Positions 30,838-42,379 of a DNA stretch of 64,000 nucleotides are shown piece by piece; within the stretch, counting starts at the first letter, position 1; every line of letters starts with the position of its first letter. The notes under the pieces were generated by a model. The model did not search any database. It saw nothing but the letters and a program-made list of their open reading frames with translations, and had not been told where the DNA came from. The position numbers were made by a program, and so were the translations under genes. The stretch spans positions 9,858,464-9,922,463 of the forward strand of contig OZ007516.1 of assembly GCA_963931865.1 (NCBI GenBank), given 5' to 3'. The stretch comes from Axinella damicornis (Eukaryota > Porifera > Demospongiae > Axinellida > Axinellidae).

Positions 30838-31821
30838 TTATGGGTGCCGTTTGTTGTCAAAACTACATTGTGAGTCGATGGATGGTTAATACGTTGACGT
30901 ACAGCTTGCAGGGCGACGAATCTATAAGCAGCGTCAGTTCTGAGGCGACGAATCTTTCTGAGGCGACGAATCTTTCTGAGGCGACGAATCTTTCTGAGGT
31001 GACGAATCTTTCTGAGGCGACGAATCTTTTTGAGGTGACGAATCTTTCCGAGGCGACGAATCTTTCTGAGGCGACGAATCTTTCCGAGGCGACGAATCTG
31101 ACTGAGGTGACGAATCTGAATGACTGAGGCCGGAAATGGGTGTGACTGTACTTTCGAGCCATACCTAGTCTGTTTGTGCAGTTACATTGTTACCTGACTA
31201 ATGGGCCCTCCTGGCCTTTCTATGTCATTATAATAATTTAATGGATACAGTGGCAAAGAACTTGCTTAAGAGGGACGAGAGAGTACAGTTAGAGGTGGAC
31301 ATTAAGCATTATAAATTTGTCTTGTGCTACATGTGTACATGTATCGTTGAATGTAATTTTGTCATGATTTTCATTATGTCTCTCACAGCCGCGAGTTGGA
31401 GGAAGCTGTTTGTTGCATGCGCGATACGATTCACACCCACTTTCTTAATAATTTTTGTTAATATTTTTTTATTATTTACTATTCATCGTCTCCGTCAGTC
31501 AGTAGTGAGTCATGCAGATTCGTCGCCTCGGAAAGATTCGTCGCCTCCGTTCATAGCTATTCGTAGCCTCACAACTGACGCTGTTTTCTCCGATTCGTCG
31601 CCTCAGAACTGACGCTGCTTCACAGAGTCGTCGCCTCAGCCGCCTCAGTTCATATTCGTCGCCTCAGAACTGACGCTGCTTCACAGAGTCGTCGCCTCAG
31701 TTCATATTCGTCGCCTCTGAATAGACGCTGCTTATAGATTCGTCGCCCTGCAAGCTGTATGTCAACGTAGTAACCATCCATCGACTCACAATGTAGTTTT
31801 GACACAAATGGTACCCCATAA
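30838..31821. mobile_element. Foldback element with tandem-repeat arms
   Basis: Terminal inverted repeats begin TTATGGG(T/G)... with TCAAAACTACATTGTGAGTC at 30857-30876 and its inverse at 31780-31800. Just inside, an 18-bp unit (TCTGAGGCGACGAATCTT) repeats about eleven times at 30940-31110. Its inverse (GATTCGTCGCCTCAG) recurs as a more irregular array at 31515-31745 with a GAACTGACGCTGCTTCA spacer. The same outer sequence occurs at 5566-5604, linking it to the 3.4-5.6 kb arrays although the tandem unit there is unrelated. Confidence 0.8.
31163..31240 (+). mobile_element. 5'-truncated LINE 3' tail
   Basis: TAGTCTGTTTGTGCAGTTAC through GACTAATGGGCCCTCCTGG and the terminal TAATAATTTAAT match the 3' UTR of the LINE at 3370-3450. 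Only the tail is present. It lies inside the foldback element next to its tandem array. Confidence 0.88.
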
Positions 31822-32127
31822 CAAACCACACACAGCGTTATCCCAATTAATGCCCACGTCTCTACCGGATGCTTGCTCTCGACATCCAGTCTAAGAGCAT
31901 GAAGAGCTTCTTCTGAGAGTACATCATTTTACCCTAACTCTAACCCTACCTCAGGTGGTAGCTTGACTGGAGCAGCATTCGTCTGAGTGCATACAGCTTC
32001 AAGATGTAAGCAGTGGTAAGCTTAGCAGGATCCGTAAACGTCCGTAAACTGACTTCCACGTAGTATAATGAGCCTCCTTTGGCTTCGGGGCAAAGGTCAA
32101 GAGAACCGCATGCAGTCATAATATAGC
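31822..32127. other. Intergenic upstream of a candidate exon
   Basis: No repeat terminus. Contains ACCCTAACTCTAACCCTACC at 31932-31951, a short telomere-like string, and no clear promoter motif. Confidence 0.4.
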
Positions 32128-32350
32128 CATGGCTGATCGTGACCCTCAGACAGGGCAGGAGGAAAAGACGGTCAAACTGCACGTGAAAGAAGTCGTTGAC
32201 GAGAATGAAAACATCCCTCACCCGACCCTGGAACTGTACCGGTGTCGGAGTGAATGTCCCCCCGGACTAGGGCTAACGTAGGATCCCTGCTGAATGAGAT
32301 ATCCCACCGAGTTACTCCGAAGGCTTTCCAGCGCGTGTGTGAAATGAGTG
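32128..32350 (+). CDS. Candidate first exon of an unidentified protein
   Basis: ATG at 32128 opens MADRDPQTGQEEKTVKLHVK and continues to a run of six C at about 32258-32263. One base change there would join a second in-frame block, SLLNEISHRVTPKAFQRVC, ending MSG at a GTGAGT donor (32351). Composition and the consensus donor suggest a genuine coding exon, perhaps of a regulatory protein. No family is recognised and no following exon was found before 33.2 kb. As written the first frame stops at 32278-32280, so it is either broken or affected by a homopolymer error. Confidence 0.3.
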
Positions 32351-33220
32351 GTGAGTATATAGGGCTATGAATTACATTACTGACTCATCCTATAGTTAGG
32401 GTTCTTAAAACCCTTTAGGGCCCATAGCGCCAAATGTTGTCATAATACCTTCAGCTTCATCATGTGACTTCCGGCAATGTCCTTGGGAGATAGGTTCTGC
32501 GACAGCAGAAAGGGCGGGACAGGGGAGGTGGGTGGGTGCACCCAGAGGGTGCAAACAGCATGGCCGTCTCTGGGCTCCGCGGTAGAAAGGTCTTGGTCGG
32601 CACTGGGAGGGCCATTTCCATTATTTTTGGCATAAATGGGGTCAGAAAGTAGCCGTCTGGCTTTGTAGTGCCTCCATTTCCAGCATACATCGCACGTTTT
32701 TCAGCTACAGCGGGTCGCCAGTCCGTTAATTGGTGGGTGTGGTTAAGTCACGTATACGCTTAGTATAGCTGAAATTACCTGTGTGTGCAGTTTCGAGCCT
32801 AGCAATGCCAGGGAACAGAAATTAGGGTATGTTGAAGTGTTCTATAGACTGAAAATGACCTAGAGAAAGAAATTTGGGCCCTAAAGAGTTGTAATGGAAA
32901 AGAATTGAAGGTGAAGCAATTTCAAATTTGTTGTGCTAGAACTGAATATTTACCCAAGTTGCATCAAAGCCACACAAGCACTTTTGAAGCTCCACCCTGA
33001 AACCAATGGTACTGATGTACCATGTGCAAAAATGCCTGGACCACCCCAACTTTTGACTGTGAAGTTAGTTTTAGCAATCATTTAATATTACTGTAATGCA
33101 ATACATTTCCCCATAGAAGATTAGGTGATTAGTTTGAAGTGACTTTTCACAATGAAATTTAGCAAACATTCTTGAAAATCCGTAGGTACCATTAGTAGAG
33201 TGTGTCAATAGCCGGACCAC
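32351..33220. other. Intergenic with a locally duplicated segment
   Basis: No gene recognised. From about 33120 the sequence (GTTTGAAGTGACTT ... GGTACCATTAG) is repeated at 33838-33930, a local tandem duplication. The first copy was later hit by the element at 33221. The motif TTGAAGGTATGT recurs at about 33804 and 33948. Confidence 0.6.
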
Positions 33221-33775
33221 TAGCCTCGTTCCCAGGCGCTCGGTAATTGGGGAGAAAAGCGCCTAGTATCCACTGTTCGCGCATGCGCGAGCAGTTCCGT
33301 TACATTCTCCGTAAAATTCATAGAGATACGTAAGCTGTAATAACATGGACAAATATTCAGTAAAATATCAACTCCAGCATCATGCGAGGACGTGTTTTCG
33401 AAGTCTGTGGATGGCGATACGCCGCTTCTACCTTTCCGAAGTGGACGCAAAACACGATAGAGACCCGGTAAGACCCCACAGAAATTTGCCGTATTTAACC
33501 ATTATGTACGTACTGTATTGCTACCAGTTGTTTGTCCTCAGCACCGTTACTGGCTTTGCAATCTTACCGAAGGCGTTCAGCACGGCTTGGTTGAACAGAG
33601 CTGCATCTTATAGGTTTAAAACGACTCCCGTGTTTCAGTAAATGTCGTGCAACACAGACTAGTATAACAGTTGTTTCCAAGTTCCCCACGAAAACCAGGG
33701 GAGCCGCGCATGCGCGAACAGTGGAAACCAGGTGCTCTTCTCCCCAATTATACCGAGTGCCTGGGAACGAGGCTA
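33221..33775. mobile_element. 555-bp Mutator-like MITE
   Basis: TAGCCTCGTTCCCAGGCGCT ... GTGCCTGGGAACGAGGCTA. Flanks CCGGACCAC (33212-33220) and CTGGACCAC (33776-33784) are a 9-bp target duplication with one mismatch. The duplicated locus at about 33922 (GCTGGACCAT) shows the uninterrupted site. Related truncated copies are at 9800-9925 and 48734. Confidence 0.9.
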
Positions 33776-34487
33776 CTGGACCACTTGTGTTGATACCTGT
33801 TGAAGGTATGTTCGTGTCATAAAGCAACATAATTAGATTGGTTTGAAGTGACTTATAACGATGAATTTTAGCAATTGACATCATTGAAAATCAATAGGTA
33901 CCATTAGCAGAGTGTGTCAGTAGCTGGACCATCTCCGTTCATACCTGTTGAAGGTATGTACCTATATAATCTCCCACATAAAATTGAAAAACTCGTATTT
34001 TGGCATTTTAAGCACTGTATGTTATGTTTCTGGCAAAATAGCATTAGTAACTGCAGTTTGCAAACATGGTCACTTGGTTCTTGGGTTCTAGCACATTTGA
34101 TTCAAGGTTACTTCATCATTAGATTGGGTCCCCTACGGTATGGTACTATAATGTTTACAAATTATGCTGTTTCCGGCCATGTGTAGTACGTCACATAAGC
34201 AACAAGTATAGCCACTCAAGAACCATGGAAAGGCCCGAGTTTATCGGTGTAGTAGGGGCTGGCAGCCACTTATCCGGCCTCTTAGTCACAAGAGCAAGCA
34301 TGTGGATAAAGTGAGAAGTAGAGGGAAAAATATGTCTGGATCCTGGCCAGCTTTCTGCAGAATGAAGGATCTAGGTTCAAGGTTCAATCAATCAATCAGA
34401 CCAGTCACTTAGCGACCGTTGATATTCGTGACTCGTGGGACTCCTGATCAATTTATTTCTAAGGCTTCTCACCTTTTAAGCTGAGTA

Positions 34488-34580
34488 TAGCCTCGTTCCC
34501 AGGCCTTCACCCCAGCTTTTGTCGCTTGCAGTACGAAAAGCGTGGAGAGCCTGCAAGGGTTTCGCGCTGTCACACTGCTG
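34488..34580. mobile_element. Solitary Mutator-like MITE end
   Basis: TAGCCTCGTTCCCAGGCCTT followed by CACCCCAGCTTTTGTCGCTT matches the subfamily of 47208-47604. No matching right end is present. Confidence 0.6.
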
Positions 34581-34860
34581 TCTGCACCCATTCAAAGGAG
34601 GTACTACCGTGGTGACTACCGTGACTATGCTGGATAGTTGCCGATCACGAGTGATTGGCGGAAGACCACATTACCTTCTACGCTGATCCCATCCAAGAGC
34701 CTACATGCTGTCTGTACCCATTCAAAGGAGGTACTACTCCTCCCCCAGAGGTCGAAAGAAGGATTACAATTCGACCATGACTAGTGTGGGAGTTGTGACT
34801 AGTAGTAGTGACTTGTGTAACAGTAGTGACCGGTGTGTCAGTAGTGACTACAGTGACCAG

Positions 34861-35268
34861 TAGCCTCGTACCCAGGCCCTCACGCGGAACGCGGAGGAGG
34901 GCCTGGTGACACTTGGCAAAATTCCGGTATGTGCTCAGTCAGCATAATTGCGTAAGCGATTACACTCCTTACTTGGATGCATTCGAAATCGCACAGAAGG
35001 TAGCTGTTACGTAATTGGTGATGGCTAAGTAGAAAGTCCTTGCCAAGGAGCGACCAGAGGAGAGTCTTGAAGGCTAGAACAGCGGTTTTATCAAATGGCT
35101 ACACTTTTCACGGGCTAAAGAATGTAATTACTACGCAGTAATTGGCAATGGACTAACGTGATTCGCCTACCCGAAATCATGACTGCTGAGCTCGGCACAT
35201 ACGGGAATTTTGCCAAGTGTCACCAGGTCCACTTCCGTGTTTCGCGTGAGGGCCTGGGAACAAGGCTA
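34861..35268. mobile_element. 408-bp Mutator-like MITE with exact 9-bp duplication
   Basis: TAGCCTCGTACCCAGGCCCT ... GGCCTGGGAACAAGGCTA flanked by AGTGACCAG at 34852-34860 and 35269-35277. Inner arms GACACTTGGCAAAATTCC and AATTTTGCCAAGTGTC extend the terminal repeats to about 75 bp. The element at 40974-42231 belongs to the same subfamily. Confidence 0.95.
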
Positions 35269-35350
35269 AGTGACCAGTGTGACAGTATAGTGACTACCGT
35301 CACTTGTGTGACAGTGGTGACTATACCGTGACTAGTGTGACTACCGTGAC

Positions 35351-35858
35351 TACCGTATTTCCGCGATCAAACGCTGCACTTGATTAGTGGCTGCCCTCGA
35401 ATTAATAGCTTCACCTCCAGAAGGGCTGAATGAAATAAACGCCGCCCTTGTTTAGTAGCCGCAGCTAGTATTCGAATGGTCGGTGATCAATCGAAGCGCT
35501 CTGTCTAGCCCTCGAGGACCGTGACTGTTTCGCTGTGAGTGTGAAGAGAGGAGACCTGATTGTTGGTCATATATCCCCGAGAGCTGTCTAAGCGTTTGCC
35601 GTTTCTGAGGTCGAGCGACATGTGACCGGCGAAATTTTACAAGATACAATGCCAATGAATCGATACAACACAAAAATCGCCATTTTTCATTAGCTTTTGT
35701 GTAACCACGCGATTGATTTCTGCACGTGCGCCTCGGGGGCATAGGGTTAATAATAAACGTCGCCTGTGATTAGTGGCCGCCTTTGAATAGTAGCCCCAGT
35801 AAATGGCGTGGTGATGAAATAAATAGTAGCCGCGACATTTGATCGCGGAAATACGGTA
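35351..35858. mobile_element. 508-bp MITE, TACCGTATTTCCGCGATCAAA family
   Basis: Terminal inverted repeats TACCGTATTTCCGCGATCAA and TTGATCGCGGAAATACGGTA are near-perfect. Insertion is within the GTGAC minisatellite. No ORF of its own is recognised. Flanking TA could be the target duplication. Confidence 0.85.
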
Positions 35859-36315
35859 TATAGTGTGACAGTAGTGGCTTGTGTGACAGTAGTTAGTACC
35901 GTAACTACGTAGTGTGATGGTAGTGGCAACTGTGACTATAGTGTTGGAGTTGTGACAAGTGTGACAGTAGTAAGTGGTGACTACCGTGACTAGTGTGACA
36001 GTAGTGACTAGTGTGACAGTGGTGTCTACCCGTAATGAAACCACCATAAGTGTACATGTACATCCAGGGAGGTTGGACACATCTTCTGCGCATGTGACTA
36101 TGCACTGCGCTTGAATGGAAATAATAGCGTTCCTAACTTTGCCAGCCTCGTTCCCAGGTCAATATGGCCTGGGACCGAGGGAAATCGAAATTGCCAACGA
36201 GAAGTGAAGCTGCAGTTTGGGAGTTTGAAAGGTAGGAGTACGTTGAAGACGCTTCAGGTCGGGAAGGCTTCCAGTTGGAGTACCGGAAGTGTGTCTTCTC
36301 CGGCCGCCATCCCGC

Positions 36316-39300
36316 ATGGCCGATCCTTCAAGAGGCCATACAGCCAAAGTGACCCAGGAGTTGACGGCATATTTGGAATGTACGCTTTCGAATGATGCCA
36401 CGTTTGTCGAGATACTCGTAAAGACTACCGAGAACATATTTCGGTATAGTAAACCTCCATATAAATTCGCAGGTCACATTAACCTCCTCTGATGTACATC
36501 TAATCTAGTGGTAGAAATTCAATTCCTGGAATTTCCACTAATCCAATTAGGCGGTAGCTCAGGACGCTACTTATTTCCTGATACCAGTAAATGTACTTAT
36601 CAAAACTACACCAGTTCCAAGTGGCCGTGGTGAAAACCCGACTGGACCGATTGGATTATTGTAGAGAGCGAGTGCAGGTGAATATTCAGTTCAAGGCTGG
36701 CAGTATTTGCCCAACCGCAGGTAGGGCCAAAGAAGCCAGGAACCAAATATATTCTCCAGTACTTCCCGACCTAAGGAGTGGATAATATATACTCTCACTT
36801 GTCGTCCAGCTCTAGCTTCTTCGATCGACAGACATGGCAGTACCTAGGGGTTGAAACAGTAGTGTCAAGCCTACGTCAGACCTTCTGACGAGTCGGGCAG
36901 CAGTTTCTCAGGACAATAATACTCCGAAACACTCTCTTGCTGAGGTCCGCTTTCATTGCTTGAGCAGAAAAACAACAGCTATTAATACATTGCCGTCTTT
37001 GGTAACTATGACTCCACCCAATCAGCAGCGCCTATTCCGGTCGCGCGAAGAGAACCAATATGGCAAAAATGCTGCATGGATAAAGCGAAGTATTCGGTTC
37101 AGCAACATGAAATGTATCCAGTCAGATTGCAGCATTCAGGGGTCATCCGTTCAGGTTCAGTTAGTCGTATAATAAAGACTCTTATTCCCGCTTTAGACCA
37201 AGTTTGTGGGGTTCCTCTTGGTCACGTACTTGTATGAGGCACTCTTACTAAGCAAGCAAATCAGAATGCCAAAGGATTGGTTTAGCAAATTACAGATATA
37301 ATATAATAAAATTATAAACAAAGTTGGCTGCACATTCAGGGGAATGTAGCCTCATTCCCAGGCTCCCCCCCCCCCCCCCCCCCCCCCCCCCCACGCAGCA
37401 AAGAATATATATATTTTTTGTTGCTGTTGAAATCGTGGAGATGATACACTACATAAGATGGTAGAATCAAACCTGGAACCATGAAGAGTCTAGCAGGTGC
37501 CTATCGGTGGGATGGACTGGTAGATACCTATCTTTTCGGGTATTGTACCAGCGCCGTAGGAACGTATTTCTAACGTTGACAGGGATTGTGGTCCCCAGCT
37601 TTTACATGGCCCGAATAGTCTCTGCTCAGCAATCTCTCCCCTCCCTCGTCACTTTTGTACAATCAGCACATCACTTTTCTTCTCTGTCACAGAACATGTG
37701 CACTGCCACTAGCCGTCCCTGTCTGCATGCATGTTGCTGTGATACATGTAGTTAGGTAACACTACAGTATACAGGTTCACCTGGTGAAGGCCCCTTAAAA
37801 AAGAATTGTTTGGAGAAGTGGCGGACTATGTGTTAAATTGCACGGTCATTCTAATTGGGTATACATTCTAATTGTGTATACTGTAGTCCAAGTTATTTGA
37901 TCCGTGTGGGAAGTGGAAATGGGACTGTCTCTTGCTGGGTATGCTTAGCTGCTTCTGGAGTCGGCTGGAACAGTGGACCTGGGGTGTGAGGGCAATGGTC
38001 TGTTGTGTTGTCACTGAATCAGTTGATGCACACTTTGTGGATGTTTTAGCCTTTCCTTACTAAATAGTGACGAGTCTGTTTCCGACCAGCTGCAGGTCGG
38101 AGTCTTTCTGATGTAGCTTCACTCGCTTCGCTCGCTCAGCTACTTCCCCCTCGTTCGCCTACGTAAATAATCTGGCGCTGGACAGCTCTCTGTGCATGCA
38201 ATGAGCTGCTACTCCCAGATTGCAGCTGCTCCTCCCCGATTGCGTCCGCTTCAGCTGCTGCTCCCCAATTGCGTCAACTTCAACTGCTCCCTGATTGTGT
38301 CGACTTCAACTGCTCCCCAATTGTGTCCGCGTCGGCTGCTGCTCCCCGATTGTGTCCGCTTCTACTGCTGCTCACAGATTGCGTCTGCTTTGACTAGTAC
38401 TGCTGCTCCCTCATTACATCCGCTTGTAGTTGTTCCAGCCCATGCTCAATGTTCTCGAACGATCTTCGCGGAGTTCGAGGTTCGGTAAAATTGAAGTACG
38501 AAGGTCGCGCGTCACTAGTCTAATCCCGCCCCACGAACATCCCACTTCTGTCACGCACACACACACACACACACACGCACATTAAAATCTTAATGTATTG
38601 ATATAGTTCTATGGTGTAACCTGCAATGATGGTTGACATATGCATGTAGGGTAGTGACTAGTGTAGGGTGATACTTTCCAGGTGGCACTGTTGTGTATGA
38701 GGCACAACGCTGAGTCCAGGTCAGGATGTACTCACTGGTTGTTTGTACCTCCTGAAGGGAATAGCCGATAGTCTCCCCTGGTTCTGTGGCTTTGGGTGGA
38801 GCTCAGCCATATTGTGTGATAGATTCGATGTGTTGAGGCTTAGATGGGTAAGTGGGGCCGAGGGAGCTGTACAACAGCCGGGGCTTAAGCTGTGTGGTAG
38901 TTGTGGAAATTCCCCGGATGCTGGGCTGGAGCACTGACACTATGTGGTGGGTATATACGTACACAAGTGTACGTACATGTAGACCAGACATTGGGGCTGT
39001 GCATTGGGCTTGTTACCTGTGAGTATTGGGCTGTGTGGTGGGAGAGGGGGTCTTCTGGAGCTGTGCACCAGAACTCATGCTACTGAACATACTGGCTGTG
39101 GGGGTGCTGCATGTGGAGCTTGAGCATTGAGGCTATGTGGTGGGCTCATTGCCAAGACATTTGGGTTGTGCTGTGCTAACTCTTGTCACCTCTCAGCGTT
39201 GGGGCTGTGTGGTGGGTGGGAAGGCCTTATAGAGAGCTGTTCTGGGCTTGAGCAATGGGACTTGTCACCGCTGAGCGGGGACTGTGAGCATGCATGTCCG

Positions 39301-39631
39301 TCTGAGCAGTGGGGCTGTGACATTTCTAGTCCTGGGCTTGTAGTTGTCTGAAACCTAATTACTAGGCTCTGCCTTCTGCCCGAGTTGCCACAGGCAGTGG
39401 TCCCTTGCTTGTAGTATCTCTCACTCCTCCTGTTGAAGTATATGAGTTGCACTCATTGCTTTATTCTTTCTCGGTCCTGATGGTGCAGGGCACTTTCAGA
39501 GGGTTCTGCAGACTTGGTGAGAGCTCAGGACTTCTTTCTGAAGGCTGTAACGACGGAATGCAAACTAGCTGATCAGCTTGCAACAGTTTTGAGCCATAAT
39601 ATTATAGCAAGGACTATTATTGTAGTGTTAG
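36316..39631 (+). CDS. Two candidate exons of a helical (MIF4G-like?) protein
   Basis: Exon a (36316-36443) starts MADPSRGHTAKVTQELTAYL and ends ENIFR at a GTATAG donor, phase 2. Exon b (39489-39631), after a TGGTGCAG acceptor, continues in phase: ALSEGSADLVRAQDFFLKAV ... LATVLSHNIIARTIIVVL, ending at G|GTAGGA. Both are purely helical, like alpha-helical repeat domains such as MIF4G. The intervening DNA holds MITE ends, a poly(C) run and the minisatellite repeat. The exons could be the start of the KH-domain gene at 51 kb, which would then resemble Mextli proteins (MIF4G, KH, eIF4E-binding motif). No exon linking them was found between 39.6 and 49.6 kb, so the connection is inference. Confidence 0.4.
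37347..37392. repeat. Mutator-like MITE end fused to poly(C)
   Basis: TAGCCTCATTCCCAGGCTCC runs directly into a C tract of about 30 bases. The rest of the element is missing or collapsed in the assembly. Flanking DNA at 36444-37346 and 37393-38139 shows no gene I can support. Confidence 0.6.
38140..38545 (+). repeat. Dispersed repeat with internal minisatellite, copy 2
   Basis: Same left flank (CTTCCCCCTCGTTCGCCTAC) and right flank (GTTCTCGAACGATCTTCGC) as 28140-28560, with a differently arranged set of CTGCTGCTCCCCGATTGCGT units. A (CA)n run lies at about 38555-38578, and the following 38579-39488 is intergenic with no recognised gene. Confidence 0.85.
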
Positions 39632-39690
39632 GTAGGACTGCAGCCCCTCGTCTAGTTAAAAGCATGCGTATGAGGAGGAGGTCATGACGT

Positions 39691-40742
39691 ATACCGTATA
39701 GCGCTTAAGGTTACGGGATACCGTGTGCTCATTAAATATACATAACGTACAAGTTACCTTTGTCCCTCCGTACAGGAACTAGCTAGAGACACACAACAAA
39801 AACGAGGTATAACAGCAATACGAGTACCTTCTAGCTGGCATGATCGTAGCGCCTGAGTACAACATGCCAACACGGGCAGTGGCATCAAAGTTCAAGGTCG
39901 AGTTGGCGATTTTTGGCGTCAGATTTTGCAATCAGAAAGGGCTAACAGGCCAGCTTGGCAGCACCCATGGGAAGTTTTCAACTGACTGGAGGGCGGCTCG
40001 GAGCGACTTCGCTTCGCTGCCGTTGGAAAAACGAGTGATGGTCGTTCATACCACAAAGCCATTCGCTTTTCGCCAGATCAGGCAAGTAGAACACACAGTA
40101 TCTCACGAACAGGATGTTTATCTCGGTAAAACTTTTCGAGCCGCCCTGCCCCTTTCTTCGTAGAATTGAAATCCAGTCTGATATACGGTTAGATGTAAGT
40201 TCAGCGATAAAAAACTGCCGCCAAAGTCGCGCATACATTTCACTGTTGACTGTAAACCGCAAGCGCGCGCCGCGCATGCGCAATTGCAAACTGTAACCCG
40301 TAACCTTAAATTTCGCAGCTCTAAATTTTCGCAAATTTCGCGAATTACAGGTCATTCACGAAATTGTTTCAACGAAACTGTTTCACACGTGTGCACCTAC
40401 AGCTACGTGGACAGTATTCCAACGTACACATGCGACGGCTAGCTTGATGGCTCTGTTTGTGTACTTCAACAGTGTGCATGGACAGTAGTCGAAGTGTATA
40501 AGCTTCCAGGGCCACATGGAGAGGTACCATCATGTGCGATATCTGCCATTGCTGAAGCTGCCAGCTCGATCCAGTGCGGCAAAGGTCAGGGGAATGCTCA
40601 GGTATCTGAAACGAACTCTGAGAATGTGGAAGCGGGGAAGAGAGTCACAGAATACATTTGCGAAAAATTTTCCTAAGAAATGTTCTCGAAGAGCAATTCG
40701 TGAAAATTTAAACCCGCGAAATGTAAGTGCCATATACGGTAT
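39691..40742. mobile_element. 1.05-kb MITE, ATACCGTATA family
   Basis: Left ATACCGTATAGCGCTTA and right TAAGTGCCATATACGGTAT form imperfect terminal repeats. The interior is rich in AAATTTCGCG/GCGAAAATTT-like words near 40310-40345 and 40655-40720. ORFs inside (39840-40163 and overlapping ones) match nothing I know and are probably incidental. Confidence 0.6.
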
Positions 40743-40973
40743 TCCTTGTTTGGTGAGGGTGCTGATGTCTGCAGCTAGGGTAACCCCTCCTAACAGACAC
40801 CCCTGGGTTGCTACACCTGGTCCCCATTGAATCTCCATGTCAATAGAAACTCCATGAACGGTGGACACCTGAGTCACACCACTCAGTTGCGGATGGCACC
40901 AAGCAATTTTAATTTTGCTTCTTGTAGAATATCATTGTCTGCAAGTATACGTAGTATATGAATGCTATGGTCC

Positions 40974-41162
40974 TAGCCTCGTACCCAGGCACTCACGTGG
41001 AACACGGAAGAGGGCCTGGTGACACTTGGCAAAATTCCCGTATGTGCTCAGTCAGCATAATTTTATAAGCCAGTTGCACACAAGAGTGAAGGAAATTGAT
41101 GGACGTGACATCACATCCAGTTGTAGCCACGTTAAGTATTACCGTGAATGGCAAAATTGGCA

Positions 41163-41199
<37 letters not shown>

Positions 41200-42231
41200 G
41201 AGTTGAAACCTGCGCGTGAATAAAACCATACCAATTACACAGTTCATGTGACTGTGGTGTTTGACAAGAGACCTGGTGGTAAAGACGGTGTGCAAAGAGT
41301 GAGAATCGGTTGAAGTACGAACGAGAACAATGCAGTATGCTGGACATACCTGTAACATGTTGTGGCAACAACCCAAGCCAGGATCCGAGCACCTTCTTCC
41401 ACCGGTTTCCAAGCGATCCGGATAGGAGACAGAGATGGTTCAGCATGTTTTGGATGGATGCGAGACAGCTGAGGTCGCAGTCGCGAGCTTGTTCCAGGCA
41501 CTTTCCCGATAGCGATGCCAAAAGAGAACCAACAGCTCGTTCAGGTCTGCTCCCGGTATGTCCGCGGCAGTAAGCGTCACAGAAACAGTAGCTAATACTT
41601 TCGAAGTATAATCTAGCTATGCAGGAACAGAGCCTGAACACTGGAGCCAAGGGGGCCGTAGACATAGCAAGACCGCTTTGTTCTCGTTCGTACTTCAACC
41701 GATTCTCACACATCGCTCACCGTCTTGAACGTCCAAGTCTCTTGTTTATCGCCGCAGTCACTTAAATTGTGTGATCGGTATAGTTTTAATCACGCGCACA
41801 TTTCAAATGCCCACCTACCGATTTCGCCATTCACTGCAATACTTACGTAGCTGCAATAGAGCAACCGGATGTGACGTCATACATTCCGTGAATACTTTCG
41901 CTTGCGTGCAACTGGCTTATTGCATAAGCGATTACATTCCTTGCTTGGATGCATTTGAAATCACGCAGAAGATAGCTGTTGGTGATGTCTAAGTAGAAAA
42001 TCCTTGCCAAGGAGCGACCAGAGGTGAGTCTTGAAGGCTACAACAGTGGTTTTATCAAACGGCTACACTTTTTCACGGGGTAAAGAATGTAATTACCACA
42101 CTGGCAATGGCAATGGACGTACGTGATTCGCCTACCCGAAATAAGACTGCTGAGCTCAGCACCTATGGGAATTTTGCCAAGTGTCACCAGGCCCACTTCC
42201 GTGTTTCGCGTGTGGGCCGGGAACGAGGCTA
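40974..42231. mobile_element. Mutator-like MITE carrying a nested element
   Basis: TAGCCTCGTACCCAGGCACT ... GGCCGGGAACGAGGCTA belongs to the 34861-35268 subfamily. Left flank CTATGGTCC and right flank CTATATATGGTCC fit a 9-bp duplication later lengthened by an AT repeat. About 855 bp of a different element (41065-41920) sits inside, interrupting sequence that is continuous at 34945 (AGCATAATTGCGTAAGCG). Confidence 0.88.
41065..41920. mobile_element. ATAAGCCAGTTGCAC element, copy 1 (nested)
   Basis: Terminal inverted repeats ATAAGCCAGTTGCACACAAG and CTTGCGTGCAACTGGCTTAT. The interior has longer imperfect inverted repeats (TGACATCACATCCAG / GGATGTGACGTCA) and a poly(G) tract at 41163-41197. 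Copy 2 at 56244-57081 is highly similar but lacks the poly(G) run. Confidence 0.9.
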
Positions 42232-42379
42232 CTATATATGGTCCAGTGAGTTGCAAACTATAGGAGGTGTCCAGCAGAGCACTGTACTCGTGTAGTTAAG
42301 AATGCTAGATTCGTAGTTAGTAATGAGCAAAGGGTGGTCACCCCAATAAACACCATATCAGAGCTATTACTGACCATCT

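Larger units (their letters stand above)
34780..36030. repeat. GTGAC-rich minisatellite, split by two elements
   Basis: Irregular units such as TAGTGTGACAGTAGTGACTA and CCGTGACTA occupy 34780-34860, 35269-35350 and 35859-36030. The gaps are exactly the Mutator-like MITE (34861-35268) and a second MITE (35351-35858), so one array has been split twice. Confidence 0.85.

Noticed and set aside
30840..31127. 95-residue ORF made of EATNLS repeats
   Set aside because: It is the 18-bp tandem array read in a multiple-of-three frame. The opposite strand is equally open and the sequence lies in a foldback arm.
39840..40163. 107-residue ORF on the plus strand
   Set aside because: It lies inside a MITE, overlaps an equally long minus-strand ORF, and has no recognisable domain.
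41132..41713. 193-residue minus-strand ORF
   Set aside because: It runs through the poly(G) tract of a nested MITE; copy 2 of the element has the frame broken.
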